Shown in pieces: positions 42,305 to 51,585 of a stretch of 64,000 nt of DNA. The first letter of the stretch is position 1; each line of letters starts with the position of its first letter. The translations under genes were made by a program, and so were the position numbers. The stretch is from the NCBI RefSeq assembly GCF_014279815.1, contig NZ_CP047941.1, positions 1,550,001-1,614,000 on the forward strand. Direction: 5' to 3'. Under the pieces are notes generated by a model. That model saw only the letters and a program-made list of their open reading frames with translations, was not told where the DNA came from and ran no database searches. The DNA comes from Synechococcus sp. NOUM97013. Lineage in GTDB: Bacteria > Cyanobacteriota > Cyanobacteriia > PCC-6307 > Cyanobiaceae.

Positions 42305-44422
42305 ATGAGCACTTCGGAACTGCTGCGAGGCGAGGGCCTTCCCCGCTTTGATGCCATTGACGCTGACCAGGTCGACCGGGAGATCCCAAATCTCCTGCAC
42401 ACCCTCAGCGAAGAACTAGAGACGCTGGAGTCATCCCTCGAGCAGCGCCTTAACAACCCGGCACCACTGACCTGGGACACGTTGATGTCGCCTCTTCACG
42501 CCTTGGGTGAGCGGCTGAACTGGAGCTGGGGCGTCGTCAGTCATCTCACCTCAGTGCGCAACACACCGGAATTGCGCGAAGCCCATGCGCGCCAGCAACC
42601 GGAGGTGGTTCGTTTCAGCAACCGCGTGGGGCAGAGCCAGATCATTCACAAAGCCCTCAGCCGTCTGCTCTCCGATCCCGCCCAACCTCTCGATGCCACA
42701 CAAAAGCGCATCCTGGATGCGGAACTGCTCTCCATGCAGCACCGGGGCGTTGGTCTTGAAGGTGAAGACCAGGCTGCCTTCAACCGCACCAGCGAGCGGC
42801 TGGCCGCTCTCTCCACCAGCTTCAGCAATCACGTGCTGGATGCAACGCAGCAGTGGAACCTGGTGATTCACGAGCGTGATCGGTTGCGTGGCATCCCAGA
42901 GCGAGCCATGGAGATCCTGGCGGGAGCCGCGGCAGAAGCCGGCGATACCCAAGCCGATGGGTCCGCCCCCTCCGCGGCCGATGGCCCCTGGCGTCTGGGT
43001 CTGGATATGCCCCGATACCTGCCGGTGATCACCCATGCGCAGGACAGGTCCCTGCGCGAAACGCTTTACAAAGCCCAAGTGAGTCGAGCCAGCAGCGGCG
43101 ATCTCGACAACGCTCCTCTCATTGAAGAGATCCTGCAGCTGCGACGCGAGCAGGCTGTGCGCCTCGGTTACAGCAACTGGGCTGAACTGAGCCTGGCTTC
43201 GAAGATGGCCGACGACGTCCAAGCCGTTGAAACACTGCTGGAGGAGTTGCGCAGCTCAGCGATGCCGGTGGCTCAGAACGAACTCACCGAGTTGAAAGCC
43301 TGTGCAGCCAACCAAGGCGCTGACGCAGCGGACGACCTCGCTCCCTGGGATGTCAGCCACTGGGCTGAACAGCTGCGGCGGGAGCGCTTTGACCTCGATC
43401 AGGAGGCTCTGCGCCCCTGGTTTCCGCTTCCCCGTGTGCTCGACGGCCTATTTGGACTGTGCGAACGCCTGTTCGGTATCCGCATTGAGGCCGCCGATGG
43501 CGAAGCTCCCGTCTGGCATGAAGACGTGCGCTTTTTCCGGGTGTTGGACCGTGACCATGCTCCCCTGGCCGCGTTCTACCTCGACCCGTTCAGCCGTCCC
43601 GCCAGCAAGCGCGGCGGTGCCTGGATGAATGAATGCCTGAGTCGCAGTCGTGATCGCAATGGGGAACCTGTCCTTCCGGTTGCATACCTGATCTGCAATC
43701 AGACGCCCCCAGCCGGGGACACACCGAGCCTGATGAGCTTTGAAGAGGTGGAAACCCTCTTCCATGAATTCGGTCACGGGCTGCAGCACATGCTCACCAC
43801 CGTCGACCACCCCCAGGCTGCAGGCATTAACAACGTGGAATGGGATGCAGTGGAGCTTCCCAGCCAGTTCATGGAGAACTGGTGCCTTGACCGCAGCACC
43901 CTCATGGGCATGGCCCGTCACTGGCAGACCGATGAACCGCTCCCCGAAGCGGATTACCGCAAACTCTGCAGCAGCCGCACCTTCATGCAAGGCAATGGCA
44001 CCCTGCGTCAGGTGCACTTCGCCCTCACTGATCTGCGACTGCACAGTCAGTGGACTGCAGATCTCGGCTTAAGCCCGGATGCCTTCCGTCGTCAGATCGC
44101 CGACTCCACAACAGTGCTGGCACCCGTACCTGAGGATCATTTTCTCTGCGCCTTTGGCCACATCTTTGCGGGGGGGTACGCCGCTGGCTATTACTCCTAC
44201 AAGTGGGCGGAAGTGCTCAGCGCCGATGCTTTCGCCGCCTTCGAAGAGGTGGGTCTTGAACAAGACGACGCAATCGCCGCCACAGGCGAACGGTTCCGCA
44301 ACACGATCCTCAGCCTGGGTGGCAGTCTCAAGCCTGCCGACGTCTACCGCCAATTCCGCGGCCGCGACGCCACCAGTGAGGCCCTCATTCGTCACACAGG
44401 CTTGGCTCAGGCCATGGCCTAA
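42305..44422 (+). CDS. prlC: M3-family oligopeptidase (OpdA/PrlC-like)
   Basis: 705 residues. The zinc site is FHEFGHGLQHML (His487, Glu488, His491), with the third ligand in NNVEWDAVELPSQFMENW. The N-terminal three-quarters are helical, as in the thimet oligopeptidase family. GHIFAGGYAAGYYSYKW is the conserved substrate-cleft segment. It breaks down short peptides, including cleaved signal peptides, in the cytoplasm. The ATG is five bases after the ndhD stop, so readthrough from ndhD is likely. Confidence 0.93.
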   Translation: MSTSELLRGEGLPRFDAIDADQVDREIPNLLHTLSEELETLESSLEQRLNNPAPLTWDTLMSPLHALGERLNWSWGVVSHLTSVRNTPELREAHARQQPEVVRFSNRVGQSQIIHKALSRLLSDPAQPLDATQKRILDAELLSMQHRGVGLEGEDQAAFNRTSERLAALSTSFSNHVLDATQQWNLVIHERDRLRGIPERAMEILAGAAAEAGDTQADGSAPSAADGPWRLGLDMPRYLPVITHAQDRSLRETLYKAQVSRASSGDLDNAPLIEEILQLRREQAVRLGYSNWAELSLASKMADDVQAVETLLEELRSSAMPVAQNELTELKACAANQGADAADDLAPWDVSHWAEQLRRERFDLDQEALRPWFPLPRVLDGLFGLCERLFGIRIEAADGEAPVWHEDVRFFRVLDRDHAPLAAFYLDPFSRPASKRGGAWMNECLSRSRDRNGEPVLPVAYLICNQTPPAGDTPSLMSFEEVETLFHEFGHGLQHMLTTVDHPQAAGINNVEWDAVELPSQFMENWCLDRSTLMGMARHWQTDEPLPEADYRKLCSSRTFMQGNGTLRQVHFALTDLRLHSQWTADLGLSPDAFRRQIADSTTVLAPVPEDHFLCAFGHIFAGGYAAGYYSYKWAEVLSADAFAAFEEVGLEQDDAIAATGERFRNTILSLGGSLKPADVYRQFRGRDATSEALIRHTGLAQAMA

Positions 44423-44441
44423 TTCGTTCGAGGCCTGAGCC

Positions 44442-45926
44442 ATGGCAGATGAACTGCTCAGGCTCAGCCCCGAATGGGGCCAACGCGCCGAGGATGGAAC
44501 CGATCTTGCTCCTCTGCTGGCCCTCGACCAGGCGCTCGAGCTGAGCAGCTTGCGCCAAGGCATCAGTCGTGATGCCTTTCTTAAGGACCTTCTCAGGGAT
44601 CTTCACCACCAGCAGCTGATCCCCTTGCTGCTGATGCTTCCGCGTCGTTGGAAGCTGCAGCAGGCCAGCTTGCCGGAGCATTTGCGCTCGATCGGCAACG
44701 TGCTGGAAACAGGCCTGATCAGTCCATTGCTGCTGGCCACGGTGGCGGATGACCTGCAACATCTGCTGCCCCCATCACCCAAGCGTCAACAACGGGGTGC
44801 CATCGATCGATGGAGTGAACGTGATGTAGCGCTCAGCGATCACGACACCGTGCCGCTGCCCGAAAGCCTGGACGCGCTCGAAACGATCACGGCAACAGAC
44901 CTTGCAGGCCCCGCTGAGGGCTCAAAACCTGGCACCTTGGCCAAGATCAGTGCCCTCGGGAGCACGCTCTGCTGGCGCAATCAAGGGCTTCCTTCACTTC
45001 AATCCGAGCGTGCAAAACGGCGCAACCGGGTGATGGCCCAGGTGCTGAATGCACTCGGCAGCAATCGATTGCCCTCGATGCCTGGCGAATCCAAAACGGG
45101 CGGAGCCACGCCTTATCAGTTCTGTGGAGTGAGCAGTGGGCGAGCCCTGCTCCAACACCTGCGTGACCGCGGATGGCAGTGCCATGCCCGAATCCGAGCC
45201 AGCGTCGCCAGCTTCGGACTCGGTGCCAGCACGCACAACGGTGAGCATTGGCAGCAGGTCCCTCTGGCCGTTCCCTATCGGACCGGACTACTGGATGCGA
45301 ATGGGGAGGAAATCAATGCACTTCTCCCCCACTGCTCTCTGGAACTGGAACTACAGCCTCCAGACCCGGAGGCTGAGAGCGTGATGGTGCAGTACTACCA
45401 GGGGACAGAGGGGCTCAATGGCTGGGCCGCTCTGAATGATCAACATCGCCCCTGGCAAAACGACCGCAGCAACGGAAGCGTGGCCTATCCGACGGATGAA
45501 CTCCGCGACCACCCCTTAGAGGAGGCCCTCGATCTCTGTGAACTGATGGGAGCCGTGCATAACAGCGAAGCCCAGTTCAGTGATCTTCATGGGGGTGGGT
45601 ACGGAGCTCTGGGCTTCTGCATTGACTCCACCGCCTTGGTGGAGCTGGCCATCACAGGAACAACCAGCTTGTTTCCTCTCACCCTCGGCGACCTCTGGCG
45701 AGAGCGACTGCTTCGCCAGCTCCAGCATCTGCTTGATGCGGGGCTTGAGGCACCCAACAGCTGTGTGGAGCGCTACCGCGTCAGTCTCGAGCAGCTGCCC
45801 CAGGATCTCTTCCACACCAGCAACTCTCGCTCCGATGCACAGCGCAGACTGCGGCTCAGCCAGCCCCGTCACAGTCCGTTCGCCCTCGTGCGAGCCCTCA
45901 ACGGGGAGACAGCGCAGATGCCGTGA
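44442..45926 (+). CDS. Conserved cyanobacterial hypothetical protein, 494 aa
   Basis: Starts MADELLRLSPEWGQRAEDGT. The first 200 residues are helical (ALELSSLRQGISRDAFLKDL, HHQQLIPLLLMLPRRWKLQQ). Then GALGSNRLPSMPGE-like loops precede a mixed domain, PYQFCGVSSGRALLQHLRDR, IRASVASFGLGASTHNGEHW, ALLPHCSLELELQPPDPEAE. No enzyme motif is obvious. The second half looks beta-rich. It follows the M3 peptidase by 19 bases. The 3' end overlaps a minus-strand gene by 29 bases. Confidence 0.78.
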   Translation: MADELLRLSPEWGQRAEDGTDLAPLLALDQALELSSLRQGISRDAFLKDLLRDLHHQQLIPLLLMLPRRWKLQQASLPEHLRSIGNVLETGLISPLLLATVADDLQHLLPPSPKRQQRGAIDRWSERDVALSDHDTVPLPESLDALETITATDLAGPAEGSKPGTLAKISALGSTLCWRNQGLPSLQSERAKRRNRVMAQVLNALGSNRLPSMPGESKTGGATPYQFCGVSSGRALLQHLRDRGWQCHARIRASVASFGLGASTHNGEHWQQVPLAVPYRTGLLDANGEEINALLPHCSLELELQPPDPEAESVMVQYYQGTEGLNGWAALNDQHRPWQNDRSNGSVAYPTDELRDHPLEEALDLCELMGAVHNSEAQFSDLHGGGYGALGFCIDSTALVELAITGTTSLFPLTLGDLWRERLLRQLQHLLDAGLEAPNSCVERYRVSLEQLPQDLFHTSNSRSDAQRRLRLSQPRHSPFALVRALNGETAQMP

Positions 45927-47037
45927 GGTCCGAGCGCTCCAGTTCACGACAGATGGCTTTCACCACCTCGCCGCGGTAAGCCACCGAAAAGGGGCCTGAG
46001 CCACCGTTATGACTCATCCCCTCAATGGGGTAGCGGTGGAGAGGATTTTTTCGCTGCCAGCGGTTCCAGTTCGAAAGAAGCAACAGCGACAGGCGGCCGG
46101 GATAGGCGATTCGTCCCAGTGCCGCGACGGGATCCCGACTGCCCACCACCATGGCCACATCCCGGATCGTTTCCAAGGCGCCGTTTCCACTGAACACACC
46201 ACAGACAGTGATCACCTGCACGGGCACGCGGCAGAGCTGCTGAAGAATCTCCGCCGTACCAATGGCCATTTCTCCACCACCGCTGTACCCAACAAGAACG
46301 ATGCGAGCGGCGCGGCTGGGGTGAAAGCCCGCCGACTCCAGACGGCGCGCGATCTTCAACGCGAGCTCGTAATTCATCACGGGGCCGTAACGACGATCGG
46401 AGGAAATGCCGACCTTGATCACATTGTTGGCCTGCACACAGAAGGAACAGATGAAACGGATCAGACCATTGGGGTGATGTTCCTGCAGAGCGAAGAGACG
46501 CTGCCAGAACCAACCACCCAGCGTCGTGGAGCGCAGTCCTGCATTGGTAATGGTGTAAGCCTCAATGCCTTTGACCAAGAGCGTGTCGGCAGCGATGGCG
46601 TCATCCAGGCAACCCAGAAATTCGCTGACACGCGGCGGATGACTTTCCTCGCTCTGATGAATGCCATCGAGATACACCAAGTAATGACGATGGCGGCCTT
46701 CCGGCCCCTCCTCTGCGGAAAACAATCGGCTGGGGTCAGGGAGACCCTGCATCCAGCCTTCCCAGAACACGAAATCCACCATCACCGAATACACACCGAC
46801 CAGAGCGGTCACAATCACCACAACCGAGCCGAACCAGGTCAGCAGTTCAAACAGTGATTGCGGCGCCAGCAGCGAGGACGCATCCCGACGCACGGCCGTG
46901 AACCCGAGCAAGCCGAGCATCGCCACACACACCACCGCCACGACCAACCAACGGCGCCCACGACGCAGGCGACGCCGCTGATGCTGCACCGCAGACGACC
47001 GAACATTGGCGGACGAGTTGGCGGATGAACCACTCAT
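45898..47037 (-). CDS. Membrane protein with alpha/beta-hydrolase-like domain
   Basis: 379 residues. Two membrane helices near the start (WLVVAVVCVAMLGLLGFTAV and LLTWFGSVVVIVTALVGVYS) leave a soluble domain from about residue 115. HYLVYLDGIHQSEESHPPRV and RAARIVLVGYSGGGEMAIGT hold a GYSGGGE nucleophile-elbow-like motif (GxSxG). LLVKGIEAYTITNAGLRSTT and PVQVITVCGVFSGNGALETI follow. A final His lies in GMSHNGGSGPF. This suits an alpha/beta-hydrolase, perhaps periplasmic or cytoplasmic; a lipid-like substrate is a guess. The ATG overlaps the upstream gene's stop by four bases. Confidence 0.78.
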   Translation of the reverse strand: MSGSSANSSANVRSSAVQHQRRRLRRGRRWLVVAVVCVAMLGLLGFTAVRRDASSLLAPQSLFELLTWFGSVVVIVTALVGVYSVMVDFVFWEGWMQGLPDPSRLFSAEEGPEGRHRHYLVYLDGIHQSEESHPPRVSEFLGCLDDAIAADTLLVKGIEAYTITNAGLRSTTLGGWFWQRLFALQEHHPNGLIRFICSFCVQANNVIKVGISSDRRYGPVMNYELALKIARRLESAGFHPSRAARIVLVGYSGGGEMAIGTAEILQQLCRVPVQVITVCGVFSGNGALETIRDVAMVVGSRDPVAALGRIAYPGRLSLLLLSNWNRWQRKNPLHRYPIEGMSHNGGSGPFSVAYRGEVVKAICRELERSDLTASALSPR

Positions 47038-47585
47038 GGCTGGGTGAGAGCTGCCACTTCACGGGCGAGCATGTCGTAGCTGGTGCGCCAACGCTGGGCA
47101 AACAACAGCCCGACCAAGAGCAAGGCAACCACAAAGCCGGGAGTGGCCACCACCAAACCAGTTAAAAGCGGAATGCCGTAGACGGCCTGCAGCAACAGCA
47201 GAACATTGAGGTGGATCCAGGCCAAGAGGCTGACCGCAATCAGATCACTCACATAGGGAGCCGCGGCCAGCACGTAAAACAGTCCGGGCCAGAGGGCAGC
47301 CCCCATGCGATTGGCAAATGTGATCGGCTGAAGAGGCACGCCCTCCAACAGCATCAGCATCAAGCTGTGGCAAAGAATTCCCAGCAGAAAGGCCAGGCTC
47401 AGCACCAGCCCATCCACCACCATGTGCATCAGGATCTGTGCTGGCGAAAGCCGATTGGCCAGGAGAGAAAACAGATGCGAAGCCGACATCGAAAGGCCGA
47501 CGCCAATCAAGAGACCGACGCCGGAGTCCATGGCCAGCAGAAGCTGACCCATGGATTCCAGCGATGCCACCAGCTGCTCTGCCAT
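47034..47585 (-). CDS. Multi-span membrane protein
   Basis: 183 residues from ATG 47585 (MAEQLVASLESMGQLLLAMD). About four to five hydrophobic segments: GVGLLIGVGLSMSASHLFSL, MHMVVDGLVLSLAFLLGILC, LWPGLFYVLAAAPYVSDLIA, WIHLNVLLLLQAVYGIPLL and LVVATPGFVVALLLVGLLFA. The last is followed by a cytoplasmic RTSYDMLAREVAAL. Its stop overlaps the next gene's start, so it shares its operon with the hydrolase-like protein. Family not recognised (Yip1-like layout is possible). Confidence 0.75.
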   Translation of the reverse strand: MAEQLVASLESMGQLLLAMDSGVGLLIGVGLSMSASHLFSLLANRLSPAQILMHMVVDGLVLSLAFLLGILCHSLMLMLLEGVPLQPITFANRMGAALWPGLFYVLAAAPYVSDLIAVSLLAWIHLNVLLLLQAVYGIPLLTGLVVATPGFVVALLLVGLLFAQRWRTSYDMLAREVAALTQP

Positions 47586-47590
47586 CGGCT

Positions 47591-48274
47591 TCAGGCCTGA
47601 CGGAGGTGGGGGCGATTCACGATCCAGATCACCATGATCGATAGAACGGCGCAGTAGAAGCACCACACGGAATTAAAGGCGATGCTGTAGGTGAACCAGG
47701 TGAGAAAGATCGACACAAAGATCAGGATGCCGAACAACTTGACCGCGCGGTCACTGAGTGCAACCAGCGGCAACACAATGAATCCCCAATAGGTAAGTTG
47801 ACCGACTGGTTCGGTGTTCACAAAGTTGTGCCAAGTGGTATCCACTTGATAGTGAATGCGACCGGATTCGATAGCGGGTTGCACAAGGTCGGCCTGAAAC
47901 AGCACGGGAATGTAAAAACCGATCCCCAGCACCGTGGCCACAATCGCCACCCATTTGAGCCGCCGTTGCAATCCCTTGGAGTCGGTACTTCGACTGATGG
48001 ACCAGGCACTCCATGGAATCCAGATCATCCAGAAGCAATAGGCAAAGAACAGAAACCCCTTCGCAGCAATGCTTCCCAGAGGCTCCAATCCGCCGTTATC
48101 GATGGCCGTCCACTCCAATCCTTCGACGAGCTGCTGCACACCGAAGAAAAAGGGCACCAAGGCCAGAGGTTTGTAATCCGGCCGCTCATGGCGGGTGGCC
48201 AGATGGTTTGAATACAAACCGAGAGGAATCAGCACGGCCGATGCCGTGAAACTTGCCGAGGCCGAAAAACACAT
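47591..48274 (-). CDS. DUF6629-type membrane protein
   Basis: 227 residues from ATG 48274. It begins MCFSASASFTASAVLIPLGL, the hallmark of DUF6629. Helices follow: LVPFFFGVQQLVEGLEWTAI, FLFFAYCFWMIWIPWSAWSI, WVAIVATVLGIGFYIPVLF, QLTYWGFIVLPLVALSDRAV and CFYCAVLSIMVIWIVNRPHL. Six to seven membrane spans. Function unknown. The frame stays open to 48343, with Met at 48310; the 48274 start is favoured by the family signature. Confidence 0.78.
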   Translation of the reverse strand: MCFSASASFTASAVLIPLGLYSNHLATRHERPDYKPLALVPFFFGVQQLVEGLEWTAIDNGGLEPLGSIAAKGFLFFAYCFWMIWIPWSAWSISRSTDSKGLQRRLKWVAIVATVLGIGFYIPVLFQADLVQPAIESGRIHYQVDTTWHNFVNTEPVGQLTYWGFIVLPLVALSDRAVKLFGILIFVSIFLTWFTYSIAFNSVWCFYCAVLSIMVIWIVNRPHLRQA

Positions 48275-48343
48275 GCGCGGCTCTGGATGGAACCCCCAAA
48301 GTGTGCCCATAGGAACACAATCTGTCACCGCTGAAGCAACCAA

Positions 48344-48958
48344 TCAGTCACGCAGAAGCGCTTGCTCCAACCGATCGAGGGCGCGCGGATCACTGATCAG
48401 TTGTTGGTGCGTGAGCACAGGGACACTGTGCACGGCCCCCACCGGAAGATGGGCTTGCCAGCCCGGCACCACCATCAGGTCCCAGCGGCAGTAGTAGCTG
48501 AGACAGTCGATCTGACGGAGCGAGGCCACATCGTCATTGAGAGAGCGCAGCAACGGACTGCCCCGCTTCATGTCCGCCAGGCCGGCAAACAGCCAGGGAG
48601 GGATCCACTGCGCGGTGATCGTGCCGCGCTGGGGACTACCGACGCTGATGAAGCGATGGGTGCGATGCACACCTCCGAGCTGTTGAAGCCAGATCCTGGA
48701 GATGACACCACCCATCGAAAAGCCGAGCAGATCAATGGTCTGCTCATCGCCGAAATGACGACGGATGTGCTCATCAAGCTGTTCCGCCAGGTTGGATAGA
48801 GGAACCGCGCCCAGGCGATGGGGCAGGTGCGGCACCAGCAGTGGAAAGGCATGGGCTTCGAGCTGCCGCTCCAGACGGCGGAACAGGCGCGGTGTATCCC
48901 ACAGCCCATGCACAAGAACCAAGGGTCGCCTGGTGGCTGACGGCGCCGAGGAGGTCAT
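48344..48958 (-). CDS. Alpha/beta hydrolase, lipase-like
   Basis: 204 residues. RRPLVLVHGLWDTPRLFRRL is the oxyanion-hole HG region. IDLLGFSMGGVISRIWLQQL has the nucleophile motif GFSMGG. FISVGSPQRGTITAQWIPPW resembles triacylglycerol lipase/acyltransferase-type enzymes. SYYCRWDLMVVPGWQAHLPV gives the acid, and HSVPVLTHQQLISDP the final His. A triad is thus complete. It lies one base from folB, in the same operon. The lipid substrate is unknown. Confidence 0.88.
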   Translation of the reverse strand: MTSSAPSATRRPLVLVHGLWDTPRLFRRLERQLEAHAFPLLVPHLPHRLGAVPLSNLAEQLDEHIRRHFGDEQTIDLLGFSMGGVISRIWLQQLGGVHRTHRFISVGSPQRGTITAQWIPPWLFAGLADMKRGSPLLRSLNDDVASLRQIDCLSYYCRWDLMVVPGWQAHLPVGAVHSVPVLTHQQLISDPRALDRLEQALLRD

Positions 48959-48959
48959 C

Positions 48960-49337
48960 TCAGGACGGTTTGCGGCGCCAGCGTTCGATGCTCACCGTAC
49001 CGACGAATCCTGGGATGGGAGGGTGGCACTTGCAGAGACGCAGCTGAATCGGAATGGAGCCATAGAGCTGTTCGAGCACGTCGAACATGCGTTCACTGAA
49101 ATGTTCAATCGTCTGGCATCGAATGTCAGCGGCCAAGTTTTGAAGGGCCTTCACCGCCTGGCTGTAATCGGCGGTGGCCTCCAGCGAATCGGCCAACGCC
49201 GCCTGGCTCACATCAAGGTGCAGCGCCAGGTCAACACGAAACCACTGGCCATCGCGGCGCTCATGATCCAACACGCCAACATGGGCCCAGAGACGCAGAT
49301 CATCGACCCGAATCACATCCAACGGTTGCTGAGTCAT
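48960..49337 (-). CDS. folB: Dihydroneopterin aldolase
   Basis: 125 residues. [20 protein letters not shown] is the family start (with 'l.g.vGv...Er'). [35 protein letters not shown] (the Tyr and Glu of the substrate site) and [18 protein letters not shown] follow. [20 protein letters not shown] has the Lys and Pro usually seen near the C-terminus. It makes the pterin precursor for folate. Its stop is one base from the lipase-like ATG, and its start overlaps the proA stop by four bases. Confidence 0.93.
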   Translation of the reverse strand: MTQQPLDVIRVDDLRLWAHVGVLDHERRDGQWFRVDLALHLDVSQAALADSLEATADYSQAVKALQNLAADIRCQTIEHFSERMFDVLEQLYGSIPIQLRLCKCHPPIPGFVGTVSIERWRRKPS

Positions 49338-50647
49338 GCCGTCAGATCCCGATGGGTGAACTGACGATCACCGGAGGCATAGTCGGCAGCGATATGCCCA
49401 TCACCTCGCAAGCGGTAGCGATAGGTGACTAAACCCTCAAGCCCCACAGGACCACGGGGAGGCAACGTCTGCGTGCTGATGCCCACCTCCGCGCCGAATC
49501 CATAACGGAATCCATCAGCAAAACGGGTCGAGCAGTTGTGGTAGACCCCTGCGCTGTCAACAGCTCGCAGGAACCGTTCCGCCGTGGCGCGATTGCGGGT
49601 GGAGATCGCTTCGGTGTGACGGGATCCATAACGGCGGATGTGCTCCAAGGCCATCTCGAGATCGTCCACGATTCGCACCGACAGGGTGAGATCGAGATAC
49701 TCCGTGCTCCAGTCCGCATCAGTCGCCACGTCCTGGATGCCGAGACGGCAGGCTTCCGGGTCGCCGAGCAGACCCACACCCTTGGCCTGGAAGACCGGAA
49801 TGGCCCTCTCTAGGAAGGCGGCGGCGATGGAGCTATGCACCAGCAACGTCTCGATGGCATTGCAGGCAGCGGGGTACTGCGTCTTGCTGTCGATGGCAAT
49901 CCTCACAGCTTGGTCAGGATCAGCCTCGGCATCGACGTAAAGGTGACAGACCCCATCCGCATGCCCAAGAACCGGGATGCGGGTGTTGTCCTGAATGAAA
50001 CGCACGAGCTCATTGCTGCCGCGGGGGATGATCAAATCCACCAATCCATCGAGCCGCAGCAGCGCCAGGCTGTCTTCTCGGGTGGTGAGCAAGGCGAGCG
50101 CATCAGGCGACACGGCGGTTGCCTTGAGCCCGTCTTGAAGGGCGCTCATGACCGCCTTGTTGGTGCACTCGGCTTCGCGTCCACCTTTGAGAATCGCGCC
50201 ATTCCCAGATCGGATCGCCAGTGATGCGATCTGGATCACAGCATCAGGGCGTGCCTCGAAGATCACACCCACAACCCCGAGAGCCACGCTCACCCGCTCG
50301 AGCACCAGCCCTTCATCCAGTTCGCGATGCAGCTGACGCTGGCCGAGGGGGTCCGGCAATTCCGCCAGCTGACGCACACCGGCAATCGCACCATCCAGCT
50401 TGGTTGCATCGAGCTTGAGACGTGCCAGCAAGGCCGGAGCCAAGCCGCTCTGCTCAGCCCTCTGACGATCCTCAAGATTGGCCGCCACGATGGCGTCCGC
50501 GTGGGATTGGAGTGACTGGGCCATGGCCAGCAGAGCCTCACGGCGCTCCTGATCACTTGTCTGGCCCAGATCAGTCGCAGCCCGGCGCAATCCAACCGCT
50601 AGCGACAGAAGCTCCGGGGAGGGTTCTGGAACGGCCTGCACGGGCAT
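49334..50647 (-). CDS. proA: Gamma-glutamyl phosphate reductase
   Basis: 437 residues, aldehyde-dehydrogenase fold. [20 protein letters not shown] is the N-terminal strand. [20 protein letters not shown] is the conserved NADP-site region, [20 protein letters not shown] follows, and catalytic Cys262 is in [35 protein letters not shown] and [17 protein letters not shown] complete it. It reduces gamma-glutamyl phosphate to the semialdehyde, the second step of proline synthesis. Co-translated with folB downstream (ATGA). Confidence 0.95.
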   Translation of the reverse strand: MPVQAVPEPSPELLSLAVGLRRAATDLGQTSDQERREALLAMAQSLQSHADAIVAANLEDRQRAEQSGLAPALLARLKLDATKLDGAIAGVRQLAELPDPLGQRQLHRELDEGLVLERVSVALGVVGVIFEARPDAVIQIASLAIRSGNGAILKGGREAECTNKAVMSALQDGLKATAVSPDALALLTTREDSLALLRLDGLVDLIIPRGSNELVRFIQDNTRIPVLGHADGVCHLYVDAEADPDQAVRIAIDSKTQYPAACNAIETLLVHSSIAAAFLERAIPVFQAKGVGLLGDPEACRLGIQDVATDADWSTEYLDLTLSVRIVDDLEMALEHIRRYGSRHTEAISTRNRATAERFLRAVDSAGVYHNCSTRFADGFRYGFGAEVGISTQTLPPRGPVGLEGLVTYRYRLRGDGHIAADYASGDRQFTHRDLTA

Positions 50648-50667
50648 GGATCAGCGACGACGCACCA

Positions 50668-51582
50668 TCATCCCGCCTGGGGTGGCGCAGACGGAAGCAA
50701 ACGCTGAATTGCTAGACGAGCCGCCCCCAGACGTCCAGCTCCATTGCCCAAGGCACATGCCTTGATCTGAAGACCCTCACGACTGATGGCCTGCACGCGA
50801 GACATCACCTCACGCCGCACGGCAGGCAGGAAATGGGCACTCGCCCCGGCAAGGCCACCACCCAGCAGCACCAACTGGGGCGTGAACAGATACACCAGAG
50901 AACTGATCCCGGTCCCCAGCAGCTCTCCGTAGCGATCCCAAATCGCCAGGGCGTCTTGATCGCCACGGGATGCGGCCGCGGCCAGCGCGGCAGGGTCGTC
51001 GGCGCCGAGGCGTTGCAGCCCCGTGATGCTGGCGAATTGCTCCAGAGAGCCGCGATTGCCGCTGTTGCAAGCGGGTCCTTCAGGGAACAGCGTGATCAAA
51101 CCAGGCTCGGCCGCGGCACCGTGATGGCCCGTGAACAACTCACCGGAGAGCATCACGCCACCCCCGACACCAGTGCCCAGGGTCAGCAGCACCACGTCAT
51201 CAAAGCCGCTGGCAGCTCCTTTCCAGGCTTCACCCACAAGCGCACAGTTGCCGTCATTGGCGAGGGTGACGCGACGGTTGAGACGGGGTTCTAGCCAGGC
51301 CGCTAGGGGCACCTCTTCCCAGCCGGGCAGGTTGATGCACACACGGGCGATGCGGGCCTCAGCATCCATCGGCCCCGGCAAACCGATCCCCACCACCGAC
51401 GCGCGGCCATCGGGGTCGAGCACTCCAATGGCCTCAACGATCTCCATGCAGACAGCCCCCGGTGTGGCCGGTTGCGGGGTCGGGCGTTGATGTTCTGCCT
51501 GCAGAACACCCTCCAGGCTGAACAGCCCGAGCTTGATGGCCGTCCCTCCCAGATCAACCCCGATCACACAAGGATCTGGCAT
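50668..51582 (-). CDS. ROK-family sugar kinase with degenerate zinc site
   Basis: 304 residues. VIGVDLGGTAIKLGLFSL is the phosphate-1 loop. LANDGNCALVGEAWKGAA has catalytic Asp110. VVLLTLGTGVGGGVMLSGEL is the phosphate-2 loop. The ROK zinc signature is broken: EIGH becomes EPGL (Leu162) and CxCGxxGC becomes CNSGNRGS (Ser174, Ser179), so zinc cannot bind as usual. It is still likely to phosphorylate glucose or a related sugar. It sits three bases from the tamB stop and 20 bases before proA. Confidence 0.9.
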   Translation of the reverse strand: MPDPCVIGVDLGGTAIKLGLFSLEGVLQAEHQRPTPQPATPGAVCMEIVEAIGVLDPDGRASVVGIGLPGPMDAEARIARVCINLPGWEEVPLAAWLEPRLNRRVTLANDGNCALVGEAWKGAASGFDDVVLLTLGTGVGGGVMLSGELFTGHHGAAAEPGLITLFPEGPACNSGNRGSLEQFASITGLQRLGADDPAALAAAASRGDQDALAIWDRYGELLGTGISSLVYLFTPQLVLLGGGLAGASAHFLPAVRREVMSRVQAISREGLQIKACALGNGAGRLGAARLAIQRLLPSAPPQAG

Positions 51583-51585
51583 GAA

